DNA from: an uncultured Collinsella sp.
GTDB lineage: Bacteria > Actinomycetota > Coriobacteriia > Coriobacteriales > Coriobacteriaceae
Assembly (NCBI GenBank): GCA_934621295.1
Contig: CAKTVB010000004.1
Coordinates: forward strand, 95,627-159,626
Reading direction: 5' to 3'
DNA: 64,000 nt
The first letter of the stretch is position 1, and each line of letters opens with the position of its first letter. This document shows positions 1 to 6,653 of this stretch, piece after piece. The position numbers and the translations under genes were made by a program. The notes under the pieces were generated by a model. It was not told the origin of the DNA. It was given only the letters and a program-made list of their open reading frames with translations, and searched no databases.

Positions 1-57
1 GAGCAGAAAATCCCATTTAGGGCATCGATGGTACCGGCTAAATGGGATTTTCTGCTC
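1..57. repeat. Intergenic inverted repeat, family A, copy 1
   Basis: A perfect 20-bp inverted repeat (arms 1-20 and 38-57) encloses a 17-nt loop. The arm contains AAAATCCCATTTA. The same hairpin recurs at 18587-18649 and 24028-24090. The copy may be cut by the window edge. It is AT-rich compared with the surrounding genes and lies outside any credible gene. Confidence 0.85.
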
Positions 58-315
58 CATTTGGAAACCTTACATTGAGGATTCACTCTGCCATGCACCG
101 GCATCTACGTTTACGCTGCGGTGTGAGACAATGGGCGGCATATGGAACGGCGGCAACGGCCGTGGCGATAGACGTGGCAGCGGTCGTTGCGATGGCCGTG
201 GCGGCAGCCGGTGCGCTCTGCTTCGGCATCGGCCTCGGCATCGACGCGCGGCCGTCGCGGCAACAAAGCGGCGGCAACATGGCCGCAACGGAATCCGGAT
301 TGCGAGGAGGGCTGC
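58..315. other. Noncoding leader, low-complexity GC-rich
   Basis: This stretch upstream of the GTPase gene holds only short frames with simple Gly/Arg/Ala-rich composition. No promoter or leader peptide is recognisable. A good ribosome binding site, GAGGAGG, lies at 304-310, five bases before the ATG at 316, and it decides the start of the next gene. Confidence 0.5.
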
Positions 316-2313
316 ATGAAGCAGGCGGTTATCGGCATCTTGGCGCATGTGGATGCGGGTAAGACCACGCTTGCCGAGGCGATGCTTTTCAACGCAGGAC
401 AAATCCGCACCCGCGGACGCGTCGATAACGGCGACTCGCATCTGGATACCGATGCAATCGAGCGCGAGCGCGGCATCACCATCTTCTCTTCGCAGGCGGT
501 GATCGAGCATGCGGATACGCGCTTCATGCTCGTTGACGCTCCGGGGCACGTCGATTTTTCTGCCGAGGCGGAACGAACGCTCCAGGCACTTGATTATGCG
601 ATTCTGGTCGTTGGCGCCAACGATGGCGTCCAAGGGCACACCGAAACGCTGTGGCGCCTGCTCGATCGCTATGGCATCCCCGCGTTTATCTTCGTCAACA
701 AGATGGATTTGGAGAATCCCGGACGCGAAGCCGTCGCCGCCGAGCTGCGGCGTCGTCTGGGTGAGGGCTGTTTGGATGCCGAGAAGCTCTTGGCCGAAGG
801 TCCCGCGCAAGAGGATGCCGCCGCACTTGATGAGCGTGCCCTCGAAGAATACCTGGACAAGGGGTCGCTCTCGATGCCGACGCTTCGTCGTCTGGTACGT
901 GAGCGTGCCCTTTTCCCGTGCTTTTACGGTTCGGCCCTCAAAAACGAGGGCGTGGACGATTTCTTGGATGGCATTGGCAAGCTTGTTGAGGAGCGCTCCT
1001 GGCTTGGAGACTTTGCTGCGCGCGTGTACCGAGTGAGCCATGGCGATCGCGGCGAGCGTCTTGCTTGGCTTAAGGTAACCGGCGGCGTTCTCCGCGCAAA
1101 ACAGCCGATGGAAGGGGTTACTGCGAGCGAGGCATGGCGCGACAAGATAGATCAGGTGCGCATCTACAACGGCGCGAAGTTCGAGCTTGCGCAGGAGGTT
1201 CCCGCGGGTGGTATCTGCGCCGTTACCGGTCTTTCCCATGTACGGCCGGGGGACGCTTTGGGTGCGGAGCCTGCGGGAATCTCGCCGATGATCGCGCCGG
1301 TTCTCACCTACACCGTGCTTCCCGGCGAGCAGGACGTCCATAGCGTTTACGCTGCGCTTTCCGAGCTGGCAGACGAAGACCCGATGCTCGGCGTCTCGTG
1401 GAATACCCATCTGGAGCAGATTCATCTGCAGCTTATGGGCGCGGTGCAGCTTGAAGTGGTCGAGCGCTTGCTCGCCGATCGCTTTGGCCTTGCGGTCGGT
1501 TTTGCGCCAGGCGGCATCCTCTATAAAGAGACGATTGCCCAGCCAGCTGAAGGCGTAGGGCACTTTGAGCCGCTACGTCATTATGCCGAGGTGCACCTGT
1601 GCCTGGAGCCGTTGCCGGCAGGATCAGGCGTGGAGTTTGGCACCGTGACGTCGACTGACGAGCTCGACCTCAATTGGCAGCGTTTGGCGCTCACCAATGC
1701 CATGGAGCGCGAACATTTGGGCGTGCTCACGGGCTCGCCCATCACCGACATGCGCATCACGCTCACGGGCGGCCGCGCGCATGCCAAGCATACCGAGGGT
1801 GGGGACTTTCGCCAGGCTACATATCGTGCCATTCGTCAGGGGCTTATGGAGGCGCAGACGATGGGCGCCGCCGTGCTGTTGGAGCCGTGGTATCGATTTG
1901 AGCTCGAGGTGCCAAGCGAGTGCGTGGGTCGTGCGCTTACCGACCTTACGCGCATGAGCGCCGAATACGAACCTCCTGCTATGACGGGGGAGCGTGCGGC
2001 CCTCATCGGGCGCGTGCCGGCATCTGAGGTGCAAGATTACGCGCTTGACGTCGCTGCCTATACAAGCGGTCTCGGTCGCCTCTATCTGGAGCTTGCCGGC
2101 TACGCGCCATGTCATGATACCGAGCGTGTGGTTGAAGAGGCCGCCTACGAACCCGAGGCCGACCTGCCCAATACGCCAGACTCGGTCTTTTGCTCCCATG
2201 GTGCCGGCTACACCGTCAAATGGAACGATGTCCCCACTGCCGCTCACATAAAGATCGACCCGGCCACCTTCCGCCCCTGGTGTCCGGCAGATGCCGAGTT
2301 CTTTGGCCGCTAG
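316..2313 (+). CDS. TetM/TetO-like ribosomal protection GTPase (EF-G family)
   Basis: 665-residue translational GTPase. The N-terminus has the P-loop AHVDAGKTT (about residues 10-18), GITIFSS (switch region), DAPGHVDF (G3) and NKMD (G4). EF-G-like domains II-V follow, ending in a C-terminal region with HGAGYTVKW. Length and order match the TetM/TetO/TetW ribosomal protection proteins, which release tetracycline from the ribosome. By eye the N-terminal identity to TetM is only moderate, so this may be an intrinsic chromosomal homologue instead of a transferred resistance gene. An in-frame extension up to 187 is open, but the start at 316 has the RBS and the conserved beginning. It is a single gene between hairpin repeat copy 1 and a recombinase. 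Confidence 0.8.
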   Translation: MKQAVIGILAHVDAGKTTLAEAMLFNAGQIRTRGRVDNGDSHLDTDAIERERGITIFSSQAVIEHADTRFMLVDAPGHVDFSAEAERTLQALDYAILVVGANDGVQGHTETLWRLLDRYGIPAFIFVNKMDLENPGREAVAAELRRRLGEGCLDAEKLLAEGPAQEDAAALDERALEEYLDKGSLSMPTLRRLVRERALFPCFYGSALKNEGVDDFLDGIGKLVEERSWLGDFAARVYRVSHGDRGERLAWLKVTGGVLRAKQPMEGVTASEAWRDKIDQVRIYNGAKFELAQEVPAGGICAVTGLSHVRPGDALGAEPAGISPMIAPVLTYTVLPGEQDVHSVYAALSELADEDPMLGVSWNTHLEQIHLQLMGAVQLEVVERLLADRFGLAVGFAPGGILYKETIAQPAEGVGHFEPLRHYAEVHLCLEPLPAGSGVEFGTVTSTDELDLNWQRLALTNAMEREHLGVLTGSPITDMRITLTGGRAHAKHTEGGDFRQATYRAIRQGLMEAQTMGAAVLLEPWYRFELEVPSECVGRALTDLTRMSAEYEPPAMTGERAALIGRVPASEVQDYALDVAAYTSGLGRLYLELAGYAPCHDTERVVEEAAYEPEADLPNTPDSVFCSHGAGYTVKWNDVPTAAHIKIDPATFRPWCPADAEFFGR

Positions 2314-2426
2314 ACCGAGCGCTCGGCGCTCGGCTTGAACGCGAACCGATTAATAGGGAGAATGGTTACTGCCCGTTCGCGAAATTTACACGCCCTATAG
2401 CGAGTGGGCTTTCGTTTGAGTTGATG

Positions 2427-2440
2427 CTGCCCGCGGGCAG
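2427..2440. promoter_or_regulatory. 14-bp palindrome before the recombinase gene
   Basis: CTGCCCGCGGGCAG is a perfect palindrome 16 bp before the recombinase ATG. It could be an operator or part of a resolution site for the recombinase. No further copies were seen nearby, so the role is open. Confidence 0.3.
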
Positions 2441-2455
2441 CCGATAGGGGCAATC

Positions 2456-3121
2456 ATGGACAAAAGAATCTTTGGGTACGCGCGCGTCTCCTCTGCCGAT
2501 CAAAACTTGGATCGGCAATTAGACGCGTTGAAGCGTTTTCCTGTCCAGCGAGATTTGATTTACGCCGACAAGGCGAGTGGGAAGGACTTCAGGCGCCCTC
2601 AGTACCAGCGACTTTGTCGTCGACTGCGCGAGGGGGACGTTTTGGTAATCAAAAGCATCGATCGTCTGGGGCGCAACTACCGCGAAGTCCTCGATGAATG
2701 GCGTCGAATAACGGTCGATCGGCGTGTTGCTGTCGTGGTGCTCGATATGCCGCTGCTTGACACGCGCGAGCAAACTGGTGGCATCACGGGAACGTTCATA
2801 GCGGATCTTGTGCTTCAGATCTTGAGTTACGTGGCGCAGGTGGAGCGCGAGAACATCAGGCAACGGCAGGCGGAGGGGATAGCCTCGGCTCGGCTTCGCG
2901 GCGTGCAGTTTGGCAGGCCGGTGCTTGAACGTCCGGAAAACTATCGTCCTATCGTCCAGTCGTTTAAGGGAGGTGAGGTCACACGGCGGGAGGCTGCGTC
3001 GCTTTTGGGTGTCAGTCCGTCGACATTTGACCGCTGGCGACGAGCCGATGCGCTCGCATTCGGAGCGGATACTAACAAGACAGATGCAGCCGGCCGTTCG
3101 ACGCTTGAGCGTTCGCTTTAG
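2456..3121 (+). CDS. Serine recombinase (resolvase/invertase family)
   Basis: 221 residues. The N-terminal catalytic domain starts YARVSSADQ, placing the nucleophile Ser at residue 12 in the position of Ser10 of gamma-delta resolvase. The conserved KSIDRLGRNY (about residues 65-74) carries active-site Arg residues. The C-terminus has a resolvase-type helix-turn-helix (GGEVTRREAASLLGVSPSTF). This is the full length of the small resolvase/invertase family, and no catalytic residue is visibly missing. Such enzymes cut and rejoin DNA at short sites. No transposase is adjacent, so it could be a lone resolvase, an invertase, or the remnant of a mobile element. RBS GATAGGGG precedes the ATG. Confidence 0.88.
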   Translation: MDKRIFGYARVSSADQNLDRQLDALKRFPVQRDLIYADKASGKDFRRPQYQRLCRRLREGDVLVIKSIDRLGRNYREVLDEWRRITVDRRVAVVVLDMPLLDTREQTGGITGTFIADLVLQILSYVAQVERENIRQRQAEGIASARLRGVQFGRPVLERPENYRPIVQSFKGGEVTRREAASLLGVSPSTFDRWRRADALAFGADTNKTDAAGRSTLERSL

Positions 3122-3283
3122 CTAGACCTTTTGACGAGGGGAGTTTATTCTGCAGGGCCCACTCCTCCCCTCAGCGTTTTTCGAGTTCACGCCCCAGAAC
3201 CAAATAATGCCATCGGATCATCAATTCGTCTGCTTTTTGGCGAGGGCTCGTATGGTCCGCGGCAGAGAGTGAAAGGAAGAAAA

Positions 3284-3952
3284 ATGGATGATGCAGATGC
3301 TGTCGAATTCCTGAAAGCAAAGATGGAGAGGGTCTTAACGAGGCCTAAGGTGTTTATTGCCGGTCTGGTGCTCGGCGGGATACTTGTAGCCATCGTGTTC
3401 GCCGCGCTCTTCAATATCGGCAAAGACGTGGGGACAAAAGAGGCGTCACCCGAGACACTGTCGCCGACAGTCGTATTCGAGCGTATTGTCTCTCAAAACG
3501 AAATGGTGACGGTTTCCCAGAACTATGCGATTGTCGATAAGTCAACGGATGACAAGAAGCTTTTCGATTTGATTGAAATCCCCTTCACTCAGAATAGCTT
3601 CTGGTACCGCTATGCGGGGACTATCAAGGCGGGCGTAAATCTCGAAAACGCCGAGATTACGCTTAAGGGCAACACGGTCACTATAACGATGGATAAGCCA
3701 TATGTGATTTCGAACACGCCGGATATGCAAAAGTCAGGTGTTCTCGAAGAGAACAACAACGTTTTCAATCCAATTAAGGTCGAAGACGTCACGGCCTTTG
3801 AGCGGCAGTGTAAGGAACGAAGCGAAAGCGAGGCCATTAAGGACGGGAAGTTGCTTGAAGAGGCTCAGACAAACGCGGAGGCAAACATCCGTGCAATGTT
3901 TAATTCTGCATTTGGTGATCAATACAAGGTCGAGTTTGTCTATCGGCAATAG
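3284..3952 (+). CDS. DUF4230 membrane-anchored protein
   Basis: 222 residues. A short cytoplasmic N-terminus is followed by one membrane helix (about residues 27-48, VFIAGLVLGGILVAIVFAAL) and an extracytoplasmic domain with the DUF4230 pattern (VVFERIVSQNEMVTVSQNY, then a beta-rich segment). The function of DUF4230 is unknown. The frame is open upstream to 3131, but ATG 3284 follows a GAAAGGAAG ribosome binding site and begins just before the membrane helix. The next gene starts 11 bp downstream, so the two are probably co-transcribed. Base composition appears less GC-rich than flanking genes. Confidence 0.75.
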   Translation: MDDADAVEFLKAKMERVLTRPKVFIAGLVLGGILVAIVFAALFNIGKDVGTKEASPETLSPTVVFERIVSQNEMVTVSQNYAIVDKSTDDKKLFDLIEIPFTQNSFWYRYAGTIKAGVNLENAEITLKGNTVTITMDKPYVISNTPDMQKSGVLEENNNVFNPIKVEDVTAFERQCKERSESEAIKDGKLLEEAQTNAEANIRAMFNSAFGDQYKVEFVYRQ

Positions 3953-3963
3953 AGGGGTTTGTT

Positions 3964-4821
3964 ATGAAGGATGACGATACAGCCGAAGAGCTTGCCGCTT
4001 GCGGCGACGATAAAGATCAGCAGCGGAATATCGATATAAGAAATGTCGTATCCAATGTTGTCGAAAGTGCTGGAAGCGCTGCGGCGAATATAGTCGCTGC
4101 GGTTAATGGTGCAGCGAAGTCTGCGCAGGGAGTTGGTGACGCGGCGGCAAAGATTGCGGCGCGAGTCGAAGATGCCGTTCCGGTTTTAAACTCACCTGAG
4201 CAGGTCCAGACATTGCTGGATGCGTGCTATCGGGCGGCTCTGGATGGAATTCCAAAGGTGAGCAGCTCGGTTGATGCTCTTGCGGATGACTATTGCGGCA
4301 AATACGACACGACGGAGGAAGCGGCCAGAAAATTAATCTCCAACCAGCTGGTCAAATGCTCCACTTCGGGCTTTTTATCGGGGGTTGGTGGTGCGTTGAC
4401 GCTGCCTGCAACCGTGGCCGCGGTGTCGGCGAATGTCGGCAGTGTTATCTATATGCAAATGAGGATGGTTGCTGCCCTGGCACAGATGGGCGGCTATGAC
4501 GTTCATTCCGACCAGGTTCAGACGATGGTATACGTTTGCCTGACGGGGAAAGCCATGGCGGACATCTTGAAGAGTGCGGGCATTAAGACATCGGAGCGTA
4601 TAGCGGTCAACGTGATAAAGAAGCTTCCAGGGTCAGTCTGCACTGCGATTAACCGTCGTGTGGGGATGCGATTCGTTACGAAGTTCGGCGAAAAGGGAGT
4701 TGTCAACCTGGGGAAAATGGTGCCGGTCATCGGAGGGGTTGTGGGCGGCGGATTCGATTTCGCCACAACCAAGACGATTGGCGACAACGCCTATCGAATG
4801 TTCATTGCTGAGCAAAAGTAG
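3964..4821 (+). CDS. EcsC-like protein
   Basis: 285 residues. The N-terminal 75 residues are Ala-rich and charged, probably helical. The remainder resembles the EcsC family: an AARKLI...QLVKCSTSGFLSGVGGALTLPATVAAV segment, a central amphipathic or hydrophobic stretch, and a C-terminal Gly-rich hydrophobic hairpin (MVPVIGGVVGGGFDFATT) ending in NAYRMF. EcsC homologues are membrane-associated, and their biochemical role is unsettled. It follows the DUF4230 gene by 11 bp and is likely in one operon with it. Confidence 0.7.
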   Translation: MKDDDTAEELAACGDDKDQQRNIDIRNVVSNVVESAGSAAANIVAAVNGAAKSAQGVGDAAAKIAARVEDAVPVLNSPEQVQTLLDACYRAALDGIPKVSSSVDALADDYCGKYDTTEEAARKLISNQLVKCSTSGFLSGVGGALTLPATVAAVSANVGSVIYMQMRMVAALAQMGGYDVHSDQVQTMVYVCLTGKAMADILKSAGIKTSERIAVNVIKKLPGSVCTAINRRVGMRFVTKFGEKGVVNLGKMVPVIGGVVGGGFDFATTKTIGDNAYRMFIAEQK

Positions 4822-4860
4822 GGCTCTGCCATCGTTATACCTAACACGGTCAAAGCAGTA

Positions 4861-4890
4861 GGTACAATTCGGTATAACTTGGTATAATTT
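4861..4890. promoter_or_regulatory. Three tandem 10-bp repeats overlapping candidate -10 boxes
   Basis: The sequence reads GGTACAATTC, GGTATAACTT, GGTATAATTT in direct succession, so each unit sits one helical turn after the last. The last two units contain -10-like TATAAC and TATAAT. GTTATACC, the reverse complement of the second unit, lies at 4835-4842. The arrangement fits a phased operator over the promoter of the ATPase gene, which starts 35 bp downstream with a strong RBS (GGAAAGGAGG). Confidence 0.5.
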
Positions 4891-4924
4891 TGACATCGAA
4901 AGCACAGCTGGAAAGGAGGCCGTC

Positions 4925-6043
4925 ATGACGCCTAATCCCTTTAAGCCTACGGCGGGAAAGCGGCCTCCAGTGTTGATTGGACGCGAGGCAGTAATCGAGG
5001 ATTTTGCCGAGGGCCTCGACAACGGTGCCGGCGCGCCGGGCAGGCTTATGCTCCTAACGGGCAACCGTGGTTGTGGCAAGACGGTTTTACTGCGCGAGCT
5101 TCAGTGCCTGGCCAGCGAGCGCGGATGGGTGGTTATCTCCGATTCCGCTTCGCTCGGGCTGTGCGACCGCTTGGCCGACGCGCTTCGATCAAATAGGCCT
5201 ACCGTGACATCGATGGAGTTTGGTCCGTCGTTTGGGCGCATATCGGTCGAGGCGGCACGGGCAAAGGGCGAGACGCTGCGAGGTCTCGTTAATGAACGCC
5301 TCAAGAAGCTCGGGGCAGGAAAAGGCATCTTATTCGCCATCGATGAGGCACAATCCGCGTCTATCGAAGAGCTGGCGGCTTTGGCCGTTCTCTATCAGCA
5401 AGTGCTTGGAGACCAGGACGCTACGGGTTTGTTGGACGCCGAGCAGCGTGGCCTGGCCTTGGTCTTTGCGGGCTTGCCAAGCATGGTTGACGACCTGTTG
5501 GAAGAACCGAGCGTGACGTTTTTGCGACGCGCCCAACAGCGTACGCTGGGTTCGATTCCTCTGCCCGAGGTGCGCGATGCATTCATTCAAACAGTGCAAG
5601 AGGCTGGTCTTTGTGTCGATGCGAAGACGGCCAGTCTTGCTGCGCACAAAAGCATGGGCCACCCCTACATGGTCCAGCTTGTGGGCTACTACATGTGGCG
5701 ATCTGCCGCGCGTCGTGATTCTGAGATTGTCGAGCCGAGCGATGTCGAAGCTGGCAATAGGGATGCGATCTCGGAGTTTTACGAGGCTGTCGATGCTCCT
5801 TTGTACTACGGGCTACGCAGTCCGCAGCGCCTGTTTATCGAGGCGATGGCGGTCGATGTGGGCAAGCCGACGCGTGTGGCCGATGTTATCGATCGCTGCG
5901 ATCGAACCCAGAGTTGGGCAAGCAAGTATCGAGCAAGCTTGATTCGCGAGCGCGTAATCGAGGCCGCCGGTTATGGCCTTGTTCGCTTTACCGTTCCTAT
6001 GCTGGGCGAGTACATTCGCGATTGCGTGTTGTGGCACGAATAG
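4925..6043 (+). CDS. AAA/ORC-like ATP-binding protein
   Basis: 372 residues. N-terminal P-loop GNRGCGKTVLL (about residues 42-52), Walker B LFAIDEAQ (about 138-145), a sensor-1-like LVFAGLPSM, then a C-terminal winged-helix-like region ending with FTVPMLGEYIRDCV. This is the ORC/Cdc6- or TniB-like layout, often seen as stand-alone ATPases of unknown role or as partners of mobile elements. It starts at an ATG with a strong RBS and is preceded by tandem repeats. Nothing identifies its substrate. The serine recombinase 1.8 kb upstream makes a DNA-related role possible but unproven. Confidence 0.7.
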   Translation: MTPNPFKPTAGKRPPVLIGREAVIEDFAEGLDNGAGAPGRLMLLTGNRGCGKTVLLRELQCLASERGWVVISDSASLGLCDRLADALRSNRPTVTSMEFGPSFGRISVEAARAKGETLRGLVNERLKKLGAGKGILFAIDEAQSASIEELAALAVLYQQVLGDQDATGLLDAEQRGLALVFAGLPSMVDDLLEEPSVTFLRRAQQRTLGSIPLPEVRDAFIQTVQEAGLCVDAKTASLAAHKSMGHPYMVQLVGYYMWRSAARRDSEIVEPSDVEAGNRDAISEFYEAVDAPLYYGLRSPQRLFIEAMAVDVGKPTRVADVIDRCDRTQSWASKYRASLIRERVIEAAGYGLVRFTVPMLGEYIRDCVLWHE

Positions 6044-6096
6044 CGCGACAAGGGGGATGCTCCCCTCTACTACATTGACAGGCAAGAGGTCAAAAC

Positions 6097-6653
6097 ATGG
6101 TGATTCATACTGAGCGTTTGGCGCTCCGTCCGTGGTGCGAGGCGGATGCAGCGAATCTTTTTGCATATGCGAGCGACCCGGACGTGGGACCGGCTGCAAG
6201 CTGGCCGCCCCATCGAAGCATTGAGGAAAGCCGGGAGATCATCCGGACGGTTTTTCGGCACCGCACACCTTTGCCGTTTGCTTAGCCGGGACGGACGAGC
6301 CCATAGGGAGCATCGGTCTCATGCCGTCTCGCTGTGAATCGAGCTGCCAAGGTGCCGGTCTCGAGCTCGAAGTGGGCTATTGGATTGCCAAGCCCTTTTG
6401 GGGTCGAGGCTTCGCCCCGGAAGCCGTGCGGGCCATGCAACGCTATGCATTTGAAACGCTTGGCTGCAAGGCGCTTTGGTGCGGATACTATGAGGGCAAT
6501 GACAAGTCGTTGCGCGTTCAGCAAAAATGCGGGTTCGTGCCGCATCACGTCGAACATGACGTGCCCTGTGAACTCATGGGTGATGTGCGTACTGAGTACT
6601 TTACGCATTTGACCTGCGATGACTGGCGCAAGCAGACAGAAGGGAAGCGTTGA
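6097..6653 (+). pseudogene. GNAT (RimJ/RimL-like) acetyltransferase, frameshifted
   Basis: The N-terminal part (6097-6285) reads MVIHTERLALRPWCEADAAN..., typical of RimJ/RimL-type acetyltransferases, and stops early. The rest of the domain continues in another frame from about 6255 (TFAVCLAGTDEPIGSIGLM, then GYWIAKPFWGRGFAPEA and NDKSLRVQQKCGF, the acetyl-CoA-binding and C-terminal motifs). The break lies in a run of five T (6251-6255). One extra T would restore a single frame of about 185 residues. It may be a true mutation, a slippage site or a base-call error. The end overlaps the start of the UvrA-like gene. Confidence 0.85.

Noticed and set aside
131..319. Gly/Arg-rich 62-codon frame before the TetM-like gene as a leader peptide
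   Set aside because: Low complexity, no RBS, no attenuator hairpins of the tet(M) kind.
70..1563. Minus-strand frame of 497 codons opposite the TetM-like gene
   Set aside because: Antisense shadow of a gene with intact GTPase motifs; product shows no domain.
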